This document shows, one piece after another, positions 1 through 9,092 of a stretch of 64,000 nt of DNA. Every line of letters starts with the position of its first letter. Position 1 is the first letter of the stretch. The notes beneath the pieces were generated by a model. The model was given only the letters and a program-made list of their open reading frames with translations. It was not told the DNA's origin and searched no databases. The stretch covers positions 823,501-887,500 of the forward strand of contig NZ_JAIVFP010000001.1 of the NCBI RefSeq assembly GCF_022760755.1, written 5' to 3'. The translations under genes and the position numbers were made by a program. Origin of the DNA: Candidatus Rhodoblastus alkanivorans. Lineage in GTDB: Bacteria; Pseudomonadota; Alphaproteobacteria; Rhizobiales; Beijerinckiaceae.

Positions 1-1
1 C

Positions 2-1132
2 GGCAATGAAGGCGTGATTACGGTCGAAGAGGCCAAGAGCCTCGAAACCGAGACCGACATCGTCGAGGGCATGCAGTTCGACCGCGGCTATCTCTCGCCC
101 TATTTCGTCACCAACGCCGAGAAGATGATCGCCGAACTCGACGATCCCTATATCCTCATCCACGAGAAGAAGCTCTCGACCCTCCAGCCTCTGCTGCCGG
201 TTCTCGAAGCCGTCGTCCAGACCGGCAAGCCGCTGCTGATCGTCTCGGAAGACGTCGAAGGCGAGGCGCTCGCCACCCTGGTCGTCAACAAGCTGCGCGG
301 CGGCCTCAAGATCGCCGCCGTCAAGGCGCCGGGCTTCGGCGACCGCCGCAAGGCCATGCTTGAGGACATCGCCATCCTCACCGCCGGCACGGTCATTTCC
401 GAAGACGTCGGCATCAAGCTCGAGAACGTCACCCTTGCGATGCTGGGTCGCGCCAAGAAGGTGCGCCTCGACAAGGAGCACACCACGATCGTCGACGGCA
501 TGGGCGAAAAGGCCGACATCGAGGCCCGCATCGCCCAGATCAAGGCGCAGATCGAGGAGACCACCTCGGACTATGATCGCGAGAAGCTTCAGGAGCGCCT
601 GGCCAAGCTCGCGGGCGGCGTCGCCATCATCCGCGTCGGCGGCGCGACCGAAGTCGAGGTGAAGGAAAAGAAGGACCGCGTCGAAGACGCCCTCAACGCC
701 ACCCGCGCGGCGGTCGAGGAAGGCGTCTCGCCGGGCGGCGGCGTCGCCCTGCTGCGCGCGATCGCGGCTCTGGACGCCGTGGTGACCGCCAATAGTGACC
801 AGAAGACCGGCGTGCAGATCGTCCGCAAGGCGATCCAGGCCCCGGCGCGCCAGATCGTCGACAATGCCGGCGCCGATGGCGCGGTCGTGGTCGGCAAGCT
901 GCTCGAAGCCACCGAATACGCCTATGGCTTCGACGCCCAGACCGGCGAATATGTCGACATGGTCAAAAAGGGCATCATCGACCCGACCAAGGTCGTGCGC
1001 ACCGCTATCCAGGATGCAGCCTCCATCGCCGGCCTGATCGTCACCACCGAGGCGACGATCACCGAGGCGCCCAAGAAGGAAACCGCTCCCGCCATGCCCC
1101 CGGGCGGCGGCATGGGCGGCATGGACTTCTGA
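2..1132 (+). CDS. groEL: 60 kDa chaperonin GroEL, C-terminal part (5' end outside window)
   Basis: The reading frame is open from the window edge and encodes 376 residues, matching GroEL from about residue 170 of a roughly 545-residue protein, so the equatorial N-terminal part is missing. The visible part covers the rest of the intermediate domain, the apical domain and the returning equatorial domain. The [11 protein letters not shown] segment carries the aspartate equivalent to E. coli D398, which is needed for ATP hydrolysis. The C-terminus is the characteristic glycine/methionine tail ending GGMGGMDF. The tetradecameric cytosolic chaperonin folds proteins with GroES; groES would be expected upstream, outside the window. 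A strong terminator follows 30 bases after the stop. Many rhizobia carry several groEL copies, so which paralogue this is cannot be told. Confidence 0.98.
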   Translation, partial: GNEGVITVEEAKSLETETDIVEGMQFDRGYLSPYFVTNAEKMIAELDDPYILIHEKKLSTLQPLLPVLEAVVQTGKPLLIVSEDVEGEALATLVVNKLRGGLKIAAVKAPGFGDRRKAMLEDIAILTAGTVISEDVGIKLENVTLAMLGRAKKVRLDKEHTTIVDGMGEKADIEARIAQIKAQIEETTSDYDREKLQERLAKLAGGVAIIRVGGATEVEVKEKKDRVEDALNATRAAVEEGVSPGGGVALLRAIAALDAVVTANSDQKTGVQIVRKAIQAPARQIVDNAGADGAVVVGKLLEATEYAYGFDAQTGEYVDMVKKGIIDPTKVVRTAIQDAASIAGLIVTTEATITEAPKKETAPAMPPGGGMGGMDF

Positions 1133-1161
1133 CCTAAATTCTCTTTGCCCTACCCAATGAG

Positions 1162-1189
1162 AAGGCCGCCCCCGGGCGGCCTTTTCTTT
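1162..1189 (+). terminator. Rho-independent terminator of groEL
   Basis: A 10-bp stem (1162-1171 with 1174-1183) made of AAGGCCGCCC and its complement closes a tiny loop and is followed by a T-rich stretch (TTTCTTTG). It lies about 30 bases after the groEL stop codon and should end the groEL transcript before the IHF/HU-type gene. Confidence 0.85.
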
Positions 1190-1329
1190 GAGCGCATCCT
1201 AGACATTAGTCATGCCAGGACATGACGATAGCCACTTTCGCGCAACCGATGGAGGTCATAACCGTCATTATATTGCTTGATTTGCATTTAAGGGGAATGG
1301 CGAAGTCGCCGCCCGAGCCGGAGGGCCTG

Positions 1330-1731
1330 ATGGACGCACCGCGAAACAAGAACAGGATCGTCGGACAGGCGGAGCCGCCGCTCGTCCCCGAGGCGTCGCC
1401 GAGAAAGGCCGCCACGGGCAAGACAACAACTCGCGTCGAATTGCTCGACGCGGTTTACACCGCCTGCCCGTCGCTATCGCGGGCGCAGGCGCGCGAGCTT
1501 TTCGAAATGACGCTCGACGAAATCGTCGGCGCGCTATTGAGCGGCGATGCGGTCAAGCTGCGCGCCTTCGGCGCCTTCAACGTCCGCTCGAAGCGCGAGC
1601 GCATCGGCCGCAATCCGCGCAATGGCGTCGAGGCGACAATCAACGCCCGCCGCGTGCTGACCTTCAAGGCGTCGCCGACCCTGATCGCCCGGGTCAATGG
1701 CTGGACCGCTCCTTTTGGGGAGGAGGACTGA
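1330..1731 (+). CDS. IHF-alpha/HU family DNA-binding protein with N-terminal extension
   Basis: The protein has 133 residues. Residues 33-125 form a complete HU/IHF fold that looks closest to the IHF alpha subunit: VELLDAV helix, LSGDAVKLRAFGAFNVR beta-sheet, the RIGRNPRNG arm tip with the DNA-intercalating proline, and INARRVLTFKAS. Such proteins bend DNA as dimers in the nucleoid. About 32 extra residues, rich in proline and charged residues, precede the fold; the usual family length is about 100. The start was set at ATG 1330 because GGAGGG lies at 1320-1325. An upstream in-frame ATG at 1297 has its purine run too close to it. It could be a second IHF-alpha paralogue or the only one; this window cannot decide. 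Confidence 0.8.
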   Translation: MDAPRNKNRIVGQAEPPLVPEASPRKAATGKTTTRVELLDAVYTACPSLSRAQARELFEMTLDEIVGALLSGDAVKLRAFGAFNVRSKRERIGRNPRNGVEATINARRVLTFKASPTLIARVNGWTAPFGEED

Positions 1732-1757
1732 GCCGCCGCGGTTCTTCGCGTCTCCGG

Positions 1758-2957
1758 TCAGAACGCTCCGGCGATGGCCGAAAGCCGGTCCAGCGTCGAG
1801 ACCGGCGCCGGGCGCCGGGCCGCCGGAGCGGCGAGGTCGGGCGCGGCCTCAGCCTTGGTCGAAACCGCGCTCGCCTTGCCGAAAACGGCGCTCCTGGCCT
1901 GCCCTTCGGCGACCAGCAGCTGATCGCGCTTGATGGAGGCCTTGCGGATCCTGGCCTCGACACGACTGCGGGGGTCGTTGAGCACCACCTCGATCGGCGG
2001 CACCAGGGCCTCGGGCCGGCTGACCTCGGCGACCCGACGGGCGAAGACCGGGTTCTGGGCGCCGTCCTTATAGACGAGGCGCACGGCGCGCTCGCCCTCG
2101 GCGACGAAGTTCAGCACCTCGCCGTTTTCGCTGCGCTCGAGCGCCGCGACCTTTGTTTCGACCGTGGCGTCATATTTCAGCGGCGGGCAGGGGGCGCTGG
2201 CGTCGATCGCCTCGCCGGGCGCGACATGGGCGCCGAACATATAATGCTTGTTGCAGACGGCGACCGCGACGTCGCGTTTGGTCGCCTCGAAATGGTCGTC
2301 GCCCTTCTCCAGCTCCTTCCAGAACGGCATATTGGGATCGAGCCGATATTTGGCGAGATTCCGCGCGGTCATGTGGAAGGGATAGGCTTGCATCTGAATC
2401 GCGCGCTGGCCGCCGGCGAAGGATTGGCGCGCCAGGGCGTAAATGTCGGCGATCTGGGCGTCGGTCATCGCGAAACAGCCCGCCGACGAGCAGATGCCAT
2501 GAACCATGACGGCGCTGCCGGTCGCGCCATGGGCGCGGTCGTAGGCGTTGGGATAGCCGACGTTGAAAGAGAGATAATAGGCCGAATTTGGGTTCATCAT
2601 CGCCGGGGTGATTGAATAGAATCCCTCCGGCGACTGGCGGTCGCCCTCGCGGCGCTTGGGGCCGAGCTGGCCGGACCAGCGGCAGATCGGGAAGGTTTTC
2701 AGCAGGACATAGGTTCCGTCCGGCCGCATCTTCCAGACCTCGAATTCCGATTCCTTCTTGAAGGCGCGGATCAGCATGGGCGAGGAGGGCGTGACGCCCT
2801 TCTCCTGCATCAGGGCCAGCATCTGGCGCGAAAGAGGCTGGGAGGCGCGGCTTTCATGGGTTTCGCTGCATCCGGAAACGACGGCCGCGAGGCCGAGGGC
2901 CGCGCCTGCGAAAACCAGTCGGCGCGCGGCTTTGCCGGAATTGAAAAGGCTTGTCAT
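1758..2957 (-). CDS. YafK/DpaA-like L,D-transpeptidase family lipoprotein
   Basis: The start at 2957 gives a 399-residue protein with a lipoprotein signal: positive N-region, hydrophobic core and a VSGC lipobox with the lipidated cysteine at residue 30. The YkuD-type catalytic domain follows, with His153 and Cys161 in the VHGICSSAGCFAMTD segment. This is the YafK flavour of the L,D-transpeptidase motif (HG...S-x-GC). In E. coli YafK (DpaA) cuts the diaminopimelate-lipoprotein link, so the likely role is remodelling of protein-peptidoglycan attachment in the periplasm. About 190 residues follow the catalytic domain, ending in an alanine/proline-rich tail, much more than in the roughly 246-residue E. 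coli protein. An in-frame ATG exists farther upstream, but it would put the lipobox too far from the N-terminus. It converges with the IHF-type gene. Confidence 0.82.
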   Translation of the reverse strand: MTSLFNSGKAARRLVFAGAALGLAAVVSGCSETHESRASQPLSRQMLALMQEKGVTPSSPMLIRAFKKESEFEVWKMRPDGTYVLLKTFPICRWSGQLGPKRREGDRQSPEGFYSITPAMMNPNSAYYLSFNVGYPNAYDRAHGATGSAVMVHGICSSAGCFAMTDAQIADIYALARQSFAGGQRAIQMQAYPFHMTARNLAKYRLDPNMPFWKELEKGDDHFEATKRDVAVAVCNKHYMFGAHVAPGEAIDASAPCPPLKYDATVETKVAALERSENGEVLNFVAEGERAVRLVYKDGAQNPVFARRVAEVSRPEALVPPIEVVLNDPRSRVEARIRKASIKRDQLLVAEGQARSAVFGKASAVSTKAEAAPDLAAPAARRPAPVSTLDRLSAIAGAF

Positions 2958-3138
2958 CTTGATGTTCCGTCGATCGGCGGCGCCCCAGGCCACGCTTGAA
3001 AAAGCGTGAAAGCGCGCGCCGCTTTTCGAAGGCATTAAAACCATCAAGTTTTCACCTTCTATTAACGAGCGGCGGTGAATCGCCGTCATGGTGAAGGAAT
3101 TACTAACCCCGATCGATTGCCGGACGGTCCGGCGCCGT

Positions 3139-4092
3139 TCAAGCCTTCCGGCCGATGGCGAGGAATTTTTCCTCGCGCAGAGAGCGGATCTTCTCCGCCG
3201 GCAGGCCGGCGAAAAGAGCCAGAGCCTTTTCCATCGCGTCGCCGCCGGCGCGAATGGCGGCCGCGGGATTGCGGTGGGCGCCGCCGACAGGCTCGCCCAC
3301 GATGCCGTCGATAATGCCGAATTTAAGCAAATCTTGGGCCGTGATCTTCATGGAGGTCGCGGCATCCTGGGCGCGCTGGGAATCGCGCCACAGGATCGAG
3401 GCCGAGGCTTCGGGCGAAGCGACGGTATAGATGGCGTGCTCCATCATCAGCACATTGTTGCAGGCGGCGATTCCCAGCGCGCCGCCCGAACCGCCCTCGC
3501 CGATCACCAGGGCGACATTGGGCGTCCCGAGAATGAGCGCGGCCTCGGTGGCGCGCGCGATCGCCTCGGCCTGGCCGCGCTCTTCCGCCTCGACGCCGGG
3601 GAAGGCGCCGGCCGTGTCCACAAAAGAGAGGACGGGAAGGTCGAAGCGTTCGGCGAGCTCCATGATCCGCGCCGCCTTGCGATAGCCTTCCGGCTTGACC
3701 ATGCCGAAATTGTGCTTGATCCGCGTCGTGGTGTCCGAGCCCTTCTCCTGTCCGAGGAGAGCGACCGGCTGTCCCCGGAAACGTCCGAGCCCGGCGACCA
3801 TCGCCTCGTCCTCGGCGAATTTACGGTCGCCGGCAAGCGGGGTGAAATCCTCGATCAGTTCGCGGATGTAATCGAGGCAATGGGGCCGCTGCGGATGGCG
3901 CGCGACCTGGGTCTTCTGCCACGGGGTGAGGCCGGCGTAGAGGTCGGCGAGAGCCTTGGCGGCCTTGGCCTCCAGCTTTGTCAGCTCTTCGCCGATCGGC
4001 GGGGAATCCTGGCGCTCCGACAGGGCGCGCAGGTCCTCGACCTTGGATTCCAGTTCGGCGACGGACTTTTCGAAATCGAGATAGGCGGCCAT
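3139..4092 (-). CDS. accA: Acetyl-CoA carboxylase carboxyltransferase subunit alpha
   Basis: The 317-residue protein matches AccA along its whole length: an N-terminal coiled region (LDFEKSVAELESKVEDL), then the carboxyltransferase core with RIKHNFGM, VLSFVDTAGAFPG, the oxyanion segment GEGGSGGALGIA and EASASILWRD. With AccD it transfers the carboxyl group from biotin on AccB to acetyl-CoA, making malonyl-CoA for fatty acid synthesis in the cytosol. It is a stand-alone minus-strand gene; accD is not in the window, as is common in proteobacteria. The spacing to serA on the upstream side is about 118 bases, which leaves room for its own promoter. No truncation or missing residue was seen. Confidence 0.97.
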   Translation of the reverse strand: MAAYLDFEKSVAELESKVEDLRALSERQDSPPIGEELTKLEAKAAKALADLYAGLTPWQKTQVARHPQRPHCLDYIRELIEDFTPLAGDRKFAEDEAMVAGLGRFRGQPVALLGQEKGSDTTTRIKHNFGMVKPEGYRKAARIMELAERFDLPVLSFVDTAGAFPGVEAEERGQAEAIARATEAALILGTPNVALVIGEGGSGGALGIAACNNVLMMEHAIYTVASPEASASILWRDSQRAQDAATSMKITAQDLLKFGIIDGIVGEPVGGAHRNPAAAIRAGGDAMEKALALFAGLPAEKIRSLREEKFLAIGRKA

Positions 4093-4210
4093 GGTCCGGC
4101 TCTTCAGGGCGCGCGCCCAAACGCCCGCCGTCCGGAATGGGCGTGGGCGGCCGGAAACTGGACATTTGCCGAAGCGAAGTCAAGTCGGCGGGCGGGCGTC
4201 CAGGCAAGGC

Positions 4211-5797
4211 TCAGAATTTCAGCGCCTTGACCCGTTTCACCCCCGGCAGGGCGTGAATATGGGCGAAGACCGTTTCGGGAACCCCGCCGTCGACGCCGAC
4301 CAGCGCGATCGCCGAGCCGCCCTCCGCATCGCGGCCGAGCGCGAAAGTCGCGATATTGACGCCCGCTTCGCCCAGAACGGTGGCGAAGCGCCCGATGAAG
4401 CCCGGCTTGTCCTCGTTGGAGACATAGATCATCGAGGGCGAGAATTCGGCTTCCGCCCTTATTCCGGCAATCTCGACGATGCGAGGCTTGGCGTCGTTGA
4501 AGACCGCGCCAGAAAGCGCGAAGGCGCCGCCCTCCGTCTCCACGCTCAGCGAAATCAAGGAGTCGTAATCGCCTTCCGCCGCCCGGGTCACCTCGTCGAT
4601 CACCATGCCGCGCTCCTTGGCGACCACGGGCGCCGAAACCACATTCACCTCGCTGAGCATCGGGCGCAGAAAACCGGCGAGGGCCGCCGCCGTCAAAGCC
4701 TTGGTCTTGAGCTCGCCGACATGGCCCTCATAAGTGATGACGAGCTTGCGCACGCCGGCCTCGTTCAATTGTCCGGCGAAGGAGCCGAGTCTTTCGGCCA
4801 GCGCAATGAAAGGCTTCAGCCGCGGCGCCTCTTCGGCTGTAATGGAGGGGAAATTGATCGCGTTCGAAATCGCGCCTCGGGTCAGATAGTCGGACATCTG
4901 CTCGGCGACCTGCAAAGCGACATTTTCCTGCGCCTCGGCGGTTGCGGCCCCGAGATGCGGCGTGCAGACGACGTGCGGATGGCCGAACAGGGGATTTCTC
5001 ACCGCCGGCTCTTCCACGAAAACGTCGAAGGCGGCGCCGGCGACATGGCCCGAATCGAGCGCCGCGCGCAACGCCGCCTCGTCCACCAGCCCGCCGCGCG
5101 CGCAATTGATGATCCGCACGCCCTTTCTGGCCCTCGCGATGTTTTCGGCCGAAAGGATGTTTTTGGTCTGGGCGGTGAGGGGCGTGTGCAAGGTGATGAA
5201 ATCGGCGCGGGCGAGCAATTCGTCCAGTTCGACCTTCTCCACACCGAGAGTCATGGCCCGTTCCGGCGACAGGAAGGGGTCGTAGGCGACGACCCGCATT
5301 TTGAGGCCCAGCGCCCTTTCGGCGACGATCGCCCCGATATTGCCGCAGCCGACGATCCCGAGCGTCTTGCCGGTGATCTCGACGCCCATGAAACGGTTCT
5401 TTTCCCATTTGCCGGCCTGGGTCGAGGCGTCGGCGGCGGGGATTTCGCGGGCCAGAGCGAACATCATGGCGATGGCGTGTTCGGCGGTGGTGATGGAATT
5501 GCCGAACGGGGTGTTCATGACGATGATCCCGCGCGCCGTGGCGGCGGGAATATCGACATTGTCCACGCCGATGCCGGCGCGGCCGATCACCCGCAATCTG
5601 GCGGCGTTTTCCAGAATTCCGGCCGTGACCTTCGTCGCCGAGCGGATCGCGAGGCCGTCGTAATCGCCGATGATCGCGGCGAGCCTGTCCTTGTCCTTGC
5701 CGAGCGCCGGCTGGAAATCGACCTCGACGCCGCGCTCCTTGAAAATGGCGATTGCGGCGGGCGACAAGGCGTCCGAAATGAGCACACGAGGCGCCAT
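4211..5797 (-). CDS. serA: D-3-phosphoglycerate dehydrogenase (long form with ACT domain)
   Basis: The 528-residue protein is the long-form SerA. It has the substrate-binding domain at the N-terminus, the NAD-binding motif GIVGCGNIG near residue 145, the catalytic region with INCARGGLVDE and the His in PHLGAATAEAQE, then an intervening domain and a C-terminal ACT domain (about residues 455-528) typical of serine feedback control. It oxidises 3-phosphoglycerate to 3-phosphohydroxypyruvate, the first step of serine synthesis. The start ATG is preceded by a strong GGGGAGG ribosome site with good spacing. serC lies upstream on the same strand, about 200 bases away, and does the next step. A dispersed-repeat-like hairpin sits between them. 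Confidence 0.97.
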   Translation of the reverse strand: MAPRVLISDALSPAAIAIFKERGVEVDFQPALGKDKDRLAAIIGDYDGLAIRSATKVTAGILENAARLRVIGRAGIGVDNVDIPAATARGIIVMNTPFGNSITTAEHAIAMMFALAREIPAADASTQAGKWEKNRFMGVEITGKTLGIVGCGNIGAIVAERALGLKMRVVAYDPFLSPERAMTLGVEKVELDELLARADFITLHTPLTAQTKNILSAENIARARKGVRIINCARGGLVDEAALRAALDSGHVAGAAFDVFVEEPAVRNPLFGHPHVVCTPHLGAATAEAQENVALQVAEQMSDYLTRGAISNAINFPSITAEEAPRLKPFIALAERLGSFAGQLNEAGVRKLVITYEGHVGELKTKALTAAALAGFLRPMLSEVNVVSAPVVAKERGMVIDEVTRAAEGDYDSLISLSVETEGGAFALSGAVFNDAKPRIVEIAGIRAEAEFSPSMIYVSNEDKPGFIGRFATVLGEAGVNIATFALGRDAEGGSAIALVGVDGGVPETVFAHIHALPGVKRVKALKF

Positions 5798-5926
5798 GAA
5801 TTCCTCCCCAGGAAAGGACGCGGGGGATTTTTTTACCCGTCGTCCATTATGTCGTTTTGAAAAGTCTATGGTTTTTGGTCATTGCGCGCCCGTTGAGCGC
5901 GGGTCCGGCGCCTGCGCCGGGCTCTG

Positions 5927-5973
5927 GCGAAGCAATCCATGCCGCGGTTGGCCGCCAAGGTGGATTGCTTCGC
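5927..5973. repeat. Inverted repeat, probable dispersed intergenic element
   Basis: Two perfect 13-base arms, GCGAAGCAATCCA at 5927-5939 and its complement at 5961-5973, flank a 21-base spacer between serC and serA. The core motif (AGCAATCCA with flanking TTCGCGACGACGG) resembles the short palindromic elements scattered in intergenic regions of many alphaproteobacterial genomes. A shorter related-looking sequence lies at 24392-24414. It has no T-run, so it is not a standard terminator. Confidence 0.55.
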
Positions 5974-5997
5974 TCCGTTCGCGACGACGGCGGCGGA

Positions 5998-7164
<1,167 letters not shown>

Positions 7165-7350
7165 TCCATTCTCCCAGATGGGCGTCCCGCGTTGGGGCAG
7201 GTTATCCCAATGCGGCGATACGCCGATGGGAAGAAACGGTCAAGCCGGACAAAATCATTCTGGCCGCGATCATTCCCCTTCTCAGGATGCGTGCGCGATG
7301 ATTGCCAGTTAAGCTGGCCTCATCCCCCCTCAGCGTTGCGAAGAACAATC

Positions 7351-7839
7351 ATGACCGATCCGCGCCAGTTGGAAATGACCGTGTTGATGACGCCGGATAT
7401 GGCGAATTTCTCCGGCAAGGTGCATGGCGGCGCCCTGCTCAACCTCCTGGACCGCGTCGCCTTTTCCTGCGCCTCGCGCTTTTCCGGGCGTTACGCCGTC
7501 ACTTTGTCGGTCGATCAGGTCACTTTCCAGCAGCCGATCCATGTCGGCGAGCTGGTGACCTTTCGCGCCAGCGTCAATCATGTCGGCCGCACCTCGATGG
7601 AGATCGGCATTCGCGTCGAAGCCGAGGACATCCGTAAAGGCACGCGCCGCCACACCAATTCCTGCTATTTCACCATGGTCGCGGTGGACGACGACGGCCG
7701 CCCGGCGCAGGTCCCGGAGCTGAAAATCGAAACCCCCATCGAACAGCGCCGCTACCGCGCCGCCGAATTGCGCCGGTCCTTGCGCCGCGAGATCGCGGAG
7801 CAATTGGAAAAGACCACTGTGCAGGATCCGCAGGGCTGA
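7351..7839 (+). CDS. YciA-type acyl-CoA thioesterase (hot-dog fold)
   Basis: The 162-residue protein has the hot-dog acyl-CoA thioesterase pattern: TPDMANFSGKVHGGALLNLLDRVA near the N-terminus with the catalytic aspartate in LLDRVAF, then VTLSVDQVTFQQPIHVGELVTF and GRTSMEIGIRVEAED. Family members hydrolyse fatty acyl-CoA in the cytosol and form hexamers. The open frame extends far upstream, but the upstream part has no recognisable similarity, and ATG 7351 fits the usual family N-terminus. The C-terminal tail after the hot-dog fold (about residues 125-162) is arginine- and glutamate-rich and probably helical. The exact substrate cannot be read from sequence. It converges with the flavoprotein gene three bases away. 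Confidence 0.88.
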   Translation: MTDPRQLEMTVLMTPDMANFSGKVHGGALLNLLDRVAFSCASRFSGRYAVTLSVDQVTFQQPIHVGELVTFRASVNHVGRTSMEIGIRVEAEDIRKGTRRHTNSCYFTMVAVDDDGRPAQVPELKIETPIEQRRYRAAELRRSLRREIAEQLEKTTVQDPQG

Positions 7840-7842
7840 CGC

Positions 7843-9048
7843 TCAAGCCGCATTCCGCTTGGCGAAACTGGCCGCCGCCTTGCCGGCCGCGCGGCCAAGC
7901 GCGAAACAGGCGGTGAGGAGATAGCCGCCAGTCGGCGCCTCCCAGTCCAGCATTTCCCCGGCGACGAACAGGCCAGGGAAACTCTTCGCCATCAGATTCT
8001 CGTCCACAGCGTCCCACAGCACGCCGCCCGCGGTCGAAATGGCGCGCTCAAGCCCGGCGACGCCTTTCACCCGCAAGGGCACCGCCTTGATTCGCGCCGC
8101 GAGCTCCTGGGGCGTTTCCGGCAAGGGTCCGCTTTCGCGCAGCAAGGCGATTCCGGGCGGGCTGAGATGGGCGGTCTTGCGCAGGAAAGTTGCGAAACTT
8201 TGCTTGCCGCGCGGCAAGCAAAGTTTTTGCGACAGGTCGGCTTGGGTTTGATCTGGCCGCAGGTCGAGGGAGATTCCCGTTCCGTCGTCGCTACAACTAT
8301 CGCGCACTGCGCCCGACAACGCATAGACGGCGCCGCCTTCCAATCCGCGCCGGGTGACGACGCATTCGCCGCGCGCGCTCTTGCCGCCGAAATCCAGCGC
8401 GACGTTCTTGAGCGGTTGACCCTCGAATTTGTCGCGGAAAAGCGGGGACCATTCGATCAGCAGCCCGCAATTGGCGGGCCGCAGCGGGCTGGAGGGCAGG
8501 CCGGCCGCGGCCAGGGGCGAGACCCAGTCGCCATTGGCGCCGAGGCGCGGCCAGGAGGCGCCGCCGAGCGCCAGGACAAAAACATCGGCCTCGACCGGCG
8601 CGGGACCTTGCGGCGTCTCGAAAACAGCCGCGCCCCGATCGAAGTCGCGAAAATCATGGCGCGGACGCAGCTTCACGCCAAGCGCTTCGAGCCGCCGCAG
8701 CCAGGCGCGCAGCAGCGGCGAGGCCTTGAAACTTTTGGGAAAGACCCGGCCGCTGGAGCCGACAAAAGTTTCCTGGCCGAGGGCGGCGCACCAGTCGCGC
8801 AGGTCCTGCGGCCCGAAAGCGTCGAGGAAAGGTTTCAGGCGCTCGGCCTGGGCGCCGAAACGCGAGATGAAGGACGACCAATCCTCGGCATGGGTGAGAT
8901 TGAGCCCGCCGCGCCCGGCCATCAGGAATTTGCGGGCGGGGCTCGCCATGCGCTCATAAAGGGTCACGTCGAGCCCGGCCTCGGCCAGGACTTCCGCTGC
9001 GCTCAAACCCGCCGGGCCGGCGCCGATGACGGCTGCTGTTTTCTTCAT
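7843..9048 (-). CDS. BaiN/HI0933-type NAD(P)/FAD-dependent oxidoreductase (TIGR03862-like)
   Basis: The 401-residue flavoprotein starts with a dinucleotide-binding motif (AAVIGAGPAGLSAAEVLAEAG), followed by KFLMAGRGGLNLTHAED, which is diagnostic of the HI0933/BaiN family. The C-terminal FAD-contact segment is FVAGEMLDWEAPTGGYLLTACFALGRAAG. The physiological substrate of this group is not established; BaiN-like members have been linked to reductive steps on unsaturated substrates. A perfect 32-bp palindrome at 8195-8226 lies inside the gene, over the conserved PRGKQS stretch. The gene is divergent from the rluD-like gene with only about 45 bases between start codons, so their promoters must overlap. 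Confidence 0.85.
   Translation of the reverse strand: MKKTAAVIGAGPAGLSAAEVLAEAGLDVTLYERMASPARKFLMAGRGGLNLTHAEDWSSFISRFGAQAERLKPFLDAFGPQDLRDWCAALGQETFVGSSGRVFPKSFKASPLLRAWLRRLEALGVKLRPRHDFRDFDRGAAVFETPQGPAPVEADVFVLALGGASWPRLGANGDWVSPLAAAGLPSSPLRPANCGLLIEWSPLFRDKFEGQPLKNVALDFGGKSARGECVVTRRGLEGGAVYALSGAVRDSCSDDGTGISLDLRPDQTQADLSQKLCLPRGKQSFATFLRKTAHLSPPGIALLRESGPLPETPQELAARIKAVPLRVKGVAGLERAISTAGGVLWDAVDENLMAKSFPGLFVAGEMLDWEAPTGGYLLTACFALGRAAGKAAASFAKRNAA
8195..8226. repeat. Perfect 32-bp palindrome inside the flavoprotein gene
   Basis: Bases 8195-8210 (AAACTTTGCTTGCCGC) are exactly the reverse complement of 8211-8226, with no spacer and no mismatch. It is translated in the gene as the segment around CLPRGKQ. 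See the matching finding. Confidence 0.95.
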
Positions 9049-9092
9049 GCGTGGGCTTTACAAAACTTGTTTGAGACGCGCTATTGCCCCTC

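Noticed and set aside
4091-5860. Long + strand open frame of 589 codons opposite serA
   Set aside because: It mirrors the codons of serA on the other strand. GC-rich genes produce such antisense frames; the + frame has no recognisable domain, while SerA is complete.
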